Below the pieces are notes generated by a model, which was not told where the DNA came from, made no database searches, and saw only the letters and a list, made by a program, of their open reading frames with translations. A DNA stretch of 50,553 nt from JAHISC01 sp964645815 (GTDB lineage Bacteria > Patescibacteriota > Patescibacteriia > UBA9934): NCBI GenBank assembly GCA_964645815.1, contig CAZYCR010000001.1:1-50553 (forward strand), written 5' to 3'. Below are positions 34,054 to 41,780 of the stretch, piece after piece. Position 1 is the first letter of the stretch; the number at the start of each line of letters is the position of its first letter. A program made the position numbers and the translations under genes.

Positions 34054-34426
34054 AGATCTTTCAAATAGTCAGTGAGGTGAGTGCCGCGAGGCCCTTTTGA
34101 ATTTCACGCTTGGATCAGATCACAGATGCTTCTTCCTCCCAGGTGCTTTATTGAGCTTCTGGGTGGGGAAAAGCATCTGCCTTGATCCCCAAGTATTAAT
34201 TCTTAAGCTTCTCGTCTATGCCTTATTTCAAGGTTTTTCTGGATAAAGCACAGGAATGGCGTTGGACGCTTCATGCGGCCAACGGCGAAGCAGTTGCTGT
34301 CAGTGAGGGTTATACCACACGAGCAAATGCCCTGCGTTCAGTCCAGATGGTTAAGCGTATTGTACCTACCGCGTTAGTGCGTTAGGTTGATACGTCAGCG
34401 ATCCTCACTGACTGTTTGAGAGATCT
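34054..34426 (+). ncRNA. Large structured element enclosing a DUF1508 ORF
   Basis: A 24-base arm (34054-34077, AGATCT...AGTCAGTGAGG) pairs along its full length with 34403-34426 (CCTCACTGACT...AGATCT); the only two non-Watson-Crick positions are G:U in RNA of the plus strand. Inside is a long hairpin: GGATCA/TGATCC (34112-34117/34183-34188), CAGATGCTT/AAGCATCTG (34123-34131/34171-34179) and CCCAG/CTGGG (34138-34142/34159-34163). The ORF at 34218-34385 lies between the hairpin and the right arm. The G:U pattern argues that RNA pairing matters. Confidence 0.6.
34218..34385 (+). CDS. DUF1508 (YegP-like) small protein
   Basis: A 55-aa ORF: PYFKVFLDKAQEWRWTLHAA, then NGEAVAVSEGYTTRANALRS, ending VKRIVPTALVR. 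This is the DUF1508/YegP pattern (F.v..DK..E.RW.L.A.NGE..A.SEGY.....A...I..VK), a single copy of the beta-rich unit. Function of the family is not established. It has no clear Shine-Dalgarno and lies inside the structured element. Part of its coding sequence (GTCAGTGAGG, 34299-34308) repeats the left arm of the closing stem. Confidence 0.8.
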   Translation: MPYFKVFLDKAQEWRWTLHAANGEAVAVSEGYTTRANALRSVQMVKRIVPTALVR

Positions 34427-34439
34427 TTAAATTTCCAAT

Positions 34440-34577
34440 ATGTGGTTACCTGATAAGAACGTTAAAATAAATGCGGAGCAAATTTCTGATGAGGATTTTC
34501 AAAACCTTGTTAACTTCTTTGATTTGTTGATTAAGGTTGATAGGCGAAGGGAAGGTAAAAAAGATCTGGATCGGTAG
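34440..34577 (+). CDS. Hypothetical 45-aa protein
   Basis: An ATG-started small ORF just after the structured element: MWLPDKNVKINAEQISDEDF, then QNLVNFFDLLIKVDRRREGK and a basic end. It is acidic then basic, helical, with no membrane helix. Not recognised. It converges with the minus-strand gene ending at 34603. Confidence 0.45.
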   Translation: MWLPDKNVKINAEQISDEDFQNLVNFFDLLIKVDRRREGKKDLDR

Positions 34578-34602
34578 GTTTTGGATGCAGATCGATTAAG
34601 TT

Positions 34603-35415
34603 CTATGAGTTACTATCAGGCTCATTTGGTTTGTATTCAAGCTTCAATGGAAGGTCAGTCATAGCATAGTGTACAAATTGTTGCCCCAACTGAGTCAGTT
34701 CATATTTTTCTTCACGATCAAATGCGGACTTCATTTCCTGAGAACTTCCTGAGGTTTTTCTTCCTGGACGCTTTTTAATGAAATTTCCTTGATAATCTAC
34801 CTCTCTGTGCTGACGGATTATTCCACCTGTAGACAGATCTCTGATCAAAAGCTTATAGAGATCTGCGTCTGCTGAGTCTTCACGGACAGCTCCTTTTCCG
34901 ATTTTGTCCCAAATTGCCCCTCGTGATATCCCGTTACTATTATAAAGTGCCGCAATAACCTGAAAATGTAATTCGGAATATCTGTTAATCCAATCAACAA
35001 ATAAATAGACAACATCGTCACTTGTGGCGGAGGAGGCGGCTGCATTGGACATGATGTTACGAATGTATACTCGCTTTTCTTCACTTTCAGCAGCACCCCA
35101 TTCTCTAAATGTTTTCTTAAGTAGCGATTGGTACTCCTCGCTTTGAAGTCGTTCAAGTATCTTTTGATCCTGTATATCTAATCTCGCGACGATTTCCATG
35201 ATGGTTCGCTCCTTTTCTTTGATTTCATCTTCAAGCATTTTCATCCATGAATGGAAAAAGTTGTTAACGTTCTCTTGCTCTTTTTCGGACCAGTGACCTG
35301 CGGCTGCAGAAAATAATCCACCAGCAAATGGAACAAGACCGGCAACCACCTGAGCTCCAGCTCGAATCATTTTTGCAGATTTTTTCGAATCAAGTTCTTT
35401 TTTCTTATCATCCAT
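34603..35415 (-). CDS. Unknown 270-aa protein, possible membrane-interacting effector
   Basis: Residues about 14-40 are Ala/Gly-rich and hydrophobic (AKMIRAGAQVVAGLVPFAGG), followed by a helical region (EDEIKEKERTIMEIVARLD) and a C-terminal winged-helix-like part (FQVIAALYNSNGISRGAIWD, later YELTQLGQQFVHYAM). It is encoded three bases after the DUF2779 gene, so the two are co-transcribed. I do not recognise the family. Placement beside a restriction system and the glycine-rich hydrophobic start suggest a defence effector (inference). Confidence 0.7.
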   Translation of the reverse strand: MDDKKKELDSKKSAKMIRAGAQVVAGLVPFAGGLFSAAAGHWSEKEQENVNNFFHSWMKMLEDEIKEKERTIMEIVARLDIQDQKILERLQSEEYQSLLKKTFREWGAAESEEKRVYIRNIMSNAAASSATSDDVVYLFVDWINRYSELHFQVIAALYNSNGISRGAIWDKIGKGAVREDSADADLYKLLIRDLSTGGIIRQHREVDYQGNFIKKRPGRKTSGSSQEMKSAFDREEKYELTQLGQQFVHYAMTDLPLKLEYKPNEPDSNS

Positions 35416-35418
35416 AGA

Positions 35419-36906
35419 CTAGGTTAGGTTTTTCAAAAACCGATAAATCTCCACCATGGCAAAGGTGTCGAGTTTGCAGTATTCGAGCAGATCTTTGGCG
35501 ATTTGATTTTTTTCTTCTTGGGGCGTTGCAGGATCAATCATTTTTTCCCAACGTTCAACGGCTTGATCACCCTTTTGAATACCAAGAGCCTTATAGGTGA
35601 GATGCGGTACGAGAACAGGAAGCACATTTTTAATACTCGCGCTTCCTTTGAATCGCGCATCAACGTACATGTCTTTTGAAAAGATTTCTTTCAGATCGAA
35701 CATGCGATCGTTCAGGTCTTCTAAAAAGTCGGCGTGCTCCGGGTGAAGCTCAGCTAGCTTATTATTGCGCTGTTGCTCATAGGACTTATGCCAAGAGATC
35801 ATGGATCCACTGTCTCCAATGTCTTCGCGCATCCGCTGAACGAGCGGAAGGGTCAAATCTTGATCTGGTTCGGTGATAAGGAACTCTTTATGTTCAAGCT
35901 CACCGTCTTCGTGGAGAATGTGAAGTGAGTATTGAAACGGCACTTGTTCGTAAGCTCCGAATCCATCAAAGCGAGGAATAGCGCTTGAATAACCCTCATA
36001 GTCAAAAAAGTGAAGCGGAAATTCTAGTTCACCTAAAACTTCTTGAATCGCCGTATGATCAATAAGGGGTTTACCGAGTATGTATGCATCATATTGCGCC
36101 TTCTTTGCTCCTTTGAGCTTCTCTAGGTTGTCGATGTCCTCGAGAGCGTAGATGCCGCGATCAATCCAATCATGAAACAGCTTCTTACTTCCACCAATAC
36201 GATTGATGTCGTGTACGGAATATTCAGGCACCTCGGGGTGGGAATAGGTAAAGGTGGTGCACTGAGCCGATCGACCGCTATAGAGACATTCGCATCCTTT
36301 TTCTTCTGGCATCTCTAAACATTTCTTCAAATCCGACATCTGTTCTCGCACGCCATCCTCTGCCTCGATGACTTCATCGGTCAACTCCGCAATGATAAAG
36401 AGCTCGTTGTAGTTGACCTTGTTCCGTTTTCGATATTCGCCGTTCAGGTGGATCACGCCAGCCTTCACGATCTTCAAACCGGACTGCTCAATCACAATCT
36501 TCTGAAACGCCAAGTCGTTAATGTGATGATTTGGGATTTCACGTTTCACATCGTTCGACGCCTTCACCTCGTACAGCTCCCATCCTTTCAAGATGTCGTT
36601 GTAATGAAGAACGTCAGCCTGCACGAAGAAGTCTTCGAATAAAAAAGCACCCTGAAAAAGCGTGGGTGGGTTTGTTTTCAAAATGGATTGCGTTACCGGC
36701 ACAGCATTCACACCAACGATCTCGATGAGCACACCGTTAGGGAAGAGATTGCGAGCTGCTTCATCCGCAATGTTTCCTTCCTCAATAATTTTCTTCTCGA
36801 ATTCGGATAATTCAACATCCTCAAAAAGCTCCGGCTTGTGCTTCTTGAGCCACAGATTCTTCCGGCAGAAAGTGTATTCGAGATAGTCGGTCTTGGTGAT
36901 GTGCAT
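35419..36906 (-). CDS. DUF2779-domain, Cas4/RecB-like nuclease-family protein
   Basis: A 495-aa protein. The N-terminal half has the PD-(D/E)xK-type pattern of Cas4/RecB nucleases (GWELYEVKASNDVK, with QADVLHYND upstream and YCRKN-like LEYTFCRKNLWLKKH at the start). Cysteines in KGCECLYSGRSAQCTTF could hold an iron-sulfur cluster or zinc. The C-terminal half is DUF2779, with an exonuclease-like LHFFDYEGYSSAIPRFDGF and a CKLDTFAMVEIYRFL end (DEDDh-type Asp). So it may carry two nuclease folds. A TTGACT-N17-TATACA promoter drives it. Confidence 0.85.
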   Translation of the reverse strand: MHITKTDYLEYTFCRKNLWLKKHKPELFEDVELSEFEKKIIEEGNIADEAARNLFPNGVLIEIVGVNAVPVTQSILKTNPPTLFQGAFLFEDFFVQADVLHYNDILKGWELYEVKASNDVKREIPNHHINDLAFQKIVIEQSGLKIVKAGVIHLNGEYRKRNKVNYNELFIIAELTDEVIEAEDGVREQMSDLKKCLEMPEEKGCECLYSGRSAQCTTFTYSHPEVPEYSVHDINRIGGSKKLFHDWIDRGIYALEDIDNLEKLKGAKKAQYDAYILGKPLIDHTAIQEVLGELEFPLHFFDYEGYSSAIPRFDGFGAYEQVPFQYSLHILHEDGELEHKEFLITEPDQDLTLPLVQRMREDIGDSGSMISWHKSYEQQRNNKLAELHPEHADFLEDLNDRMFDLKEIFSKDMYVDARFKGSASIKNVLPVLVPHLTYKALGIQKGDQAVERWEKMIDPATPQEEKNQIAKDLLEYCKLDTFAMVEIYRFLKNLT

Positions 36907-36914
36907 ACGGGAAC

Positions 36915-36972
36915 TTGACGGCTTTAATATCTGTGGTATTGTATATCACGTTAAGAGTTTATAGTCAAACTC
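36915..36972. promoter_or_regulatory. Divergent promoter region between DUF2779 and Fic-hsd operons
   Basis: Minus strand: TTGACT (36963-36968), 17 bases, TATACA (36940-36945). Plus strand: TTGACG (36915-36920) with a TTGTAT/TGTATA -10 at 36939-36945. The two -10 boxes share bases, so the promoters should compete. GAGTTT-N6-AAACTC (36955-36972) overlaps the minus -35 box and lies before the Fic start; it is a candidate operator. Confidence 0.65.
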
Positions 36973-36982
36973 TGAATAAGTT

Positions 36983-37855
36983 ATGAATAATCTTAGTGCA
37001 GAACAACTTTCCTTGCTGAACATCGGTCTTATCAATGGATGGGTGGATTCTTCGGAATTTGCCCGAATTATGCGTTATTCTTTGGCTAGTATTGTATTTT
37101 CCGCCGCAGAAACAGATGAGACCAGAGATCGCCTCTCCTCTTCAGAGCTTCCGGAGACAAAAAGACGATTCGTTGAAGCTTTTCTCATGACAACTGAGCC
37201 CAAAGGAGATTTATGGATGCATGGAACGAAGCTTCATAAGCTCATCTTTTCAAATAAGGAAACATACGACTATCGGCCGGGTGAATGGAGATCTGGTGAT
37301 GTGGCACAAGCCGTCCAGAATCTGTTTGAAGAACATCGTGCGACAAATACTATCTTTGATAGCGCGGTTCAATTGTATAAAGAGCTCATGCAATCAAAAC
37401 CATTCTTTGACGGAAACGAGCAAATGGCAGAACTGCTCAGTAATCTTTATCTCGTTCAAAGAGGTGTTCTTCTCGCCCCGGCCCTAACCTTCTCCCAAAT
37501 GAAAGTTGGTTCTTTGACGGCAGACGAACACGTTGCCAAACAAACAAAGAAACTGGTTGAACTTCTTCATAATATTCGTGCGTTGAATGATAAATACTTG
37601 AAACGCACTAATGGGTTTGCCAAGCAGAGAAAGGAACTCTTTCAAGGACTGTTGCCATGCATGATGCAAAATCCACGGTTCACCATAAAAGAATTGCAGG
37701 CTACTTACCAGAAGAAGAGTACCTATCAGACGATCAATGAACTCTTCAAAGACTTAATTAAACTCAATGTTCTAAAAGAAGAAACAGGAAACGCACGATT
37801 CCGGGTGTTCCGTCTTCATGAGTACACAAACCTTTTTACAAAATTGTATGAATAA
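36983..37855 (+). CDS. Degenerate Fic-fold protein with C-terminal winged helix
   Basis: A 290-aa protein with the Fic-domain layout: DYRPGEWRSGDVAQAVQNLF, then at residues 139-150 KPFFDGNEQMAE where the Fic motif HPFxxGNGRxxR should be. The catalytic His is Lys139, Gly is Glu146, and both Arg are lost (Gln147, Glu150), so AMP transfer is unlikely. The C-terminal part (FTIKELQATYQKKSTYQTIN, then ELFKDLIKLNVL) is a winged helix, suggesting a DNA-binding regulator. It overlaps hsdM by eight bases and is the first gene of the operon. Confidence 0.75.
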   Translation: MNNLSAEQLSLLNIGLINGWVDSSEFARIMRYSLASIVFSAAETDETRDRLSSSELPETKRRFVEAFLMTTEPKGDLWMHGTKLHKLIFSNKETYDYRPGEWRSGDVAQAVQNLFEEHRATNTIFDSAVQLYKELMQSKPFFDGNEQMAELLSNLYLVQRGVLLAPALTFSQMKVGSLTADEHVAKQTKKLVELLHNIRALNDKYLKRTNGFAKQRKELFQGLLPCMMQNPRFTIKELQATYQKKSTYQTINELFKDLIKLNVLKEETGNARFRVFRLHEYTNLFTKLYE

Positions 37856-39893
37856 CTTTAAAGAAAAAGCACAGCTCATCTGGAATATCGCCGACATTCT
37901 CCGAGGAGGCTGGAAGCAACACGAGTATCAAGACGTGATTCTTCCGCTTGTCGTTATCAAACGTCTTGATCTTCTTTTGTCACCAACGAAGAAAGCGGTT
38001 CTTGAGCAATACAATGAACTGAGTGGAGAGATTAATGACCTCGATCCAATCCTAAAAGCAACGAGTGGAGTCGGGTTTTATAACATCTCGGAGTATGACT
38101 TCGAGAATCTTCTGGAAGATCCGTCAGGCATTGCACAAAACTTCCGAGACTACCTCACAAAATTCAGTGAGAACATTACAGACATCATTGAGAAGTTCGA
38201 CTTCGATCGTCAACTTGATCGACTCGAGGGCGGAAACTTGCTCTATGAAATCATTAAGCAGATCAACAAAGCAGACCTACATCCTGATCGAGTAGATAAC
38301 CACGAGATGGGATCCATCTTTGAAGAATTGATTCGTAAGTTTGCCGAACAATCAAACGAAACGGCTGGAGAACACTATACGCCTCGAGACGTTATTAAAG
38401 TCATGGTCGAAGTCCTTTTCTCCCCTGACCAAAAAAAACTCCAAAACGAACATCTCATTAAGACCATCTATGACTGTGCCTGTGGAACGGGAGGAATGCT
38501 CTCGGTAGCAAAGGATCACATCAAAGACGAGATTAAAAGTAATGCAGACATCTACCTTTACGGCCAAGAGTTGAATCCGGTCACGTACGCCATGTGTAAG
38601 GCGGACATGCTTATTAAAGGTGAAGATCCTAACAACATTAAGGGCGGAGAAAAGGATCACTCCGTCGCTTCCACGCTTTCAAATGATCAGTTTTTTGGAC
38701 AGGATTTTGACTACATGCTCACCAACCCTCCATTTGGAGTGGATTGGAAAAAAGATAAACAAGCTATTGAACGTGAAGCGGATCGAGGATACGCCGGACG
38801 CTTCGGTGCGGGAACTCCACGTGTCTCAGATGGCCAACTCTTATTCTTACAGCACCTTGTTTCAAAGATGCGACCTGAACACGAAGGTGGATCGCGTCTA
38901 GGCATTGTCTTTAACGGCTCTCCTCTTTTTACCGGAGATGCTGGAAGCGGTGAAAGCGAAATCCGACGCTGGATCTTAGAAAATGACTGGCTGGAAACGA
39001 TCATTGCTCTACCAGATCAGCTCTTCTTCAATACAGGTATTCCAACATACCTATGGTTCATCACCAATCGAAAATCAGAGGAGCGTAAGGGTAGGGTACA
39101 GATCATTGATGCACGGGGCGAAACATTCTTTGAGAAACGTCGCAAGAGTCTGGGACAGAAGCGAAAAGATATCAGCCCATCCGGCAGAAAGACCGTCTTG
39201 GAACTTTATCAGTCGTTTGAAGAGAATGAATTTTCAAAAATCTTTAAGAACGAAGACTTTGGTTACCGACAAATTACGGTAGAGCGACCTTTGCGTCTGA
39301 ATTTCCAATCCTCACCTGAGCGCATTGAATTGATTAGAGAAGAATCAGCATTCCAAAAACTCGCAACATCAAAAAAGAAAGGAGAAAAAGGCGCTCAAGA
39401 AATAGAGGAAGGTAAAAAACTTCAAGAAAGAATTCTCGATGCGCTTGGCGCAATACCCGCAACTCTCTACAAGAATCGCGATAAGTTCCTAATGATCCTT
39501 GATCAGGTATTAAAAGAAAAGGAACTTAAATTATCCGCTTCAATCAAGAAAGCAATTCTTAATGCGCTTTCTGAACAAGATGACACAGCTGATATTTGTA
39601 CGGACAGTAAAGGCAATCCCGAATCAGATACCAGTCTACGTGACACGGAAAATGTTCCGTTGAGTCAGGATGTTTACGACTACTTTGAAAAAGAAGTGAA
39701 GCCGTACGTGCCGGATGCCTGGATTGATGAAAGTAAAACAGATCACAAAGATAACAAGATCGGAAAAGTCGGCTACGAAATCCCTGTCACCCGATTCTTC
39801 TACAAGTACGAAGCTCCACGGTCATTGGATGAGATTCAGAAGGACATTGAGCAGGTCGAAGGTGAGCTAGACGCTTTGATTAAGCAGATGTAG
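37848..39893 (+). CDS. hsdM: Type I restriction-modification system methylase HsdM
   Basis: N6-adenine methyltransferase subunit. The 681-aa start MNNFKEKAQLIWNIADILRG is the canonical HsdM N terminus; a longer in-frame ATG at 37818 is inside the Fic gene. The AdoMet motif is DCACGTGGML, preceded by GEHYTPRDVIKVMVE, and the catalytic motif is MLTNPPFGVDWK (NPPF). The C-terminal part is long and Lys/Glu-rich, ending DEIQKDIEQVEGELDALIKQM. Confidence 0.96.
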   Translation: MNNFKEKAQLIWNIADILRGGWKQHEYQDVILPLVVIKRLDLLLSPTKKAVLEQYNELSGEINDLDPILKATSGVGFYNISEYDFENLLEDPSGIAQNFRDYLTKFSENITDIIEKFDFDRQLDRLEGGNLLYEIIKQINKADLHPDRVDNHEMGSIFEELIRKFAEQSNETAGEHYTPRDVIKVMVEVLFSPDQKKLQNEHLIKTIYDCACGTGGMLSVAKDHIKDEIKSNADIYLYGQELNPVTYAMCKADMLIKGEDPNNIKGGEKDHSVASTLSNDQFFGQDFDYMLTNPPFGVDWKKDKQAIEREADRGYAGRFGAGTPRVSDGQLLFLQHLVSKMRPEHEGGSRLGIVFNGSPLFTGDAGSGESEIRRWILENDWLETIIALPDQLFFNTGIPTYLWFITNRKSEERKGRVQIIDARGETFFEKRRKSLGQKRKDISPSGRKTVLELYQSFEENEFSKIFKNEDFGYRQITVERPLRLNFQSSPERIELIREESAFQKLATSKKKGEKGAQEIEEGKKLQERILDALGAIPATLYKNRDKFLMILDQVLKEKELKLSASIKKAILNALSEQDDTADICTDSKGNPESDTSLRDTENVPLSQDVYDYFEKEVKPYVPDAWIDESKTDHKDNKIGKVGYEIPVTRFFYKYEAPRSLDEIQKDIEQVEGELDALIKQM

Positions 39894-39897
39894 GTAT

Positions 39898-40437
39898 ATG
39901 GATGAGACAATCACTATTTTAAGTCACTCAACCATTTTAGAAACTGTGTTTCAAGCAGCTTCTATTATAGGTGTAGGGATTCTTTGTTGGTATACCTTTG
40001 AAACTTACAGGATCCGTAAGGCTTCCGAGAAACAAAATCTCACGATGATCAGACCCCATCTTGCATACACAATGGATCAAACAAACTTTACAGTAAGAAA
40101 TACCACGAATAATACAGCTTTAAATATTGTTTTGTTGACCAAATTAAATGGACAGCTTCAAGTATTGAAAGACGTTGAACACATTTCAGCAATAGCTCCT
40201 CAGCAGAAAGCAACCACGCCGCGCACTAATACGGAGAATGTAACGGTAAGTGGATTGAAGCAAAGAATGCCAAAGTGGACCAAATTATTTGATTACTTGG
40301 CCACTAAAGAGACTCAGTGTTTGGTAGTTCTCTATGAAGATTTGAATGGATCTAAGTTATACACGCTTCACTATGGAAGTGGTGATTTATTTGGGGTTGC
40401 AGGAGAAACTGGATACGTAAAAGATCTAAAGGTATGA
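39898..40437 (+). CDS. Membrane-anchored protein embedded between hsdM and hsdS
   Basis: A 179-aa protein. The N terminus has one membrane helix (FQAASIIGVGILCWYTFETY), then a cytoplasmic beta-rich domain (RPHLAYTMDQTNFTVRNTTN, NTALNIVLL, CLVVLYEDLNGSKLYTLHYG). It starts four bases after hsdM and overlaps hsdS by four bases (ATGA), so it is translated as part of the operon. No family recognised. A membrane protein here is not part of the classical HsdMSR complex. Confidence 0.75.
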   Translation: MDETITILSHSTILETVFQAASIIGVGILCWYTFETYRIRKASEKQNLTMIRPHLAYTMDQTNFTVRNTTNNTALNIVLLTKLNGQLQVLKDVEHISAIAPQQKATTPRTNTENVTVSGLKQRMPKWTKLFDYLATKETQCLVVLYEDLNGSKLYTLHYGSGDLFGVAGETGYVKDLKV

Positions 40438-41777
40438 AATACATATTACGAGACAAAAAAGAGATGAAAGATTCTTGTGTTGAGTGGGTTACTGAAATTC
40501 CGAAAGGTTGGGATATTAGGAGACTAAAATTTTTAGCAAAAGTTCAAGCTAGTAATATTGATAAAAAAGAACACGAAAACGAAGAAAGCGTTTTGCTTTG
40601 CAATTATACTGATGTCTACAACAACGAAACAATTCTGCAAGACATGAAGTTTATGCGTGCCACTGCGTCTAAGAATCAGATCATAAAACTCTTGCTGAAA
40701 CCTGGAGATGTGTTGGCTACAAAAGATTCCGAATCAGCTGACGATATTTTTGTGCCAGCCATTGTAGAAAGCTCTTTGGATAATCTTGTTTGTGGATACC
40801 ATCTCTATCATATTAGAACGGACAATGAACAATTATATTCACCGTTTTTCTTCCGTTATCTGCAAGGTCACTTGATGAAAGTCTACGCGGAAAATCATGC
40901 CAATGGAGTGACACGCTTTGGTATTTCACAAGCCCCTGTCTTGTCGATCCCTGTCGCGTTACCGAACCCGAAAGAACAAAAGCACATCGCTGATTTTCTT
41001 GATGAAAAAACAGCGGTGATTGATGAGGTTGTGAAAAAGAAAAAGAAGCAAATCGAACTTCTAAAAGAAAAACGTGCTGCGCTTATTACGCAGGCTGTCA
41101 CGAAGGGCTTGGATCCGAATGTGAAGATGAAAGATTCGGGTGTTGAGTGGATTGGCGAGATTCCTGAGGAGTGGCAACTTATAAGGCTACGACGAATCGT
41201 CTCATTAAATCCATCAAAACAGGAAGCAAAGCATATACCGGATGAGACGAAGGTATCATTCTTGCCTATGGCAAAAGTGTCATCCAAAGGTTTATTTGAT
41301 GCTGATAATGTACTAAAAAAAATAGATGTCTCTAGTGGGTTCACCTATTTCAAGAATGGTGATGTGATTACGGCAAAAATCACCCCCTGTTTTGAAAATG
41401 GAAAAGGAGCCCTGGTTTATGGTCTGGTTAACGGAATTGGCTTCGGTTCAACTGAATTTATAGTTATTCGACCAAGCGACAATATTGATGGCAAGTATTT
41501 GTATTACCTTATTCATTCAGACTTATTCAGGAAGTCCGGTGAGCCTTGGATGTACGGTTCTGCTGGACAACAACGAGTGCCAGATCGGTTCATCAAAGAA
41601 TTTGAAGCTCCTTTACCATCAATTGAGGAGCAAAAGGAAATTGTAGAACAGTTAGACCAAAAATTGAGCATGCTAGATGAGGCTCTTAAAAAGATTCAAA
41701 AATCAATAAAACTAATTCAAGAATACCGTTCGTCGCTGATCTCTCATGCGGTGACTGGGAAGATTCACGTAACCTAA
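40434..41777 (+). CDS. hsdS: Type I restriction-modification specificity subunit HsdS
   Basis: Determines the recognition sequence. The 447-aa protein has two target-recognition domains, each opened by the same motif: DSCVEWVTEIPKGWDIRRLK (near residue 12) and DSGVEWIGEIPEEWQLIRLR (near residue 238). Each ends in the conserved spacer helix (PKEQKHIADFLDEKTAVIDE; IEEQKEIVEQLDQKLSMLDE), giving the two-fold pseudo-symmetric HsdS layout. Confidence 0.95.
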   Translation: MKYILRDKKEMKDSCVEWVTEIPKGWDIRRLKFLAKVQASNIDKKEHENEESVLLCNYTDVYNNETILQDMKFMRATASKNQIIKLLLKPGDVLATKDSESADDIFVPAIVESSLDNLVCGYHLYHIRTDNEQLYSPFFFRYLQGHLMKVYAENHANGVTRFGISQAPVLSIPVALPNPKEQKHIADFLDEKTAVIDEVVKKKKKQIELLKEKRAALITQAVTKGLDPNVKMKDSGVEWIGEIPEEWQLIRLRRIVSLNPSKQEAKHIPDETKVSFLPMAKVSSKGLFDADNVLKKIDVSSGFTYFKNGDVITAKITPCFENGKGALVYGLVNGIGFGSTEFIVIRPSDNIDGKYLYYLIHSDLFRKSGEPWMYGSAGQQRVPDRFIKEFEAPLPSIEEQKEIVEQLDQKLSMLDEALKKIQKSIKLIQEYRSSLISHAVTGKIHVT

Positions 41778-41780
41778 GGT

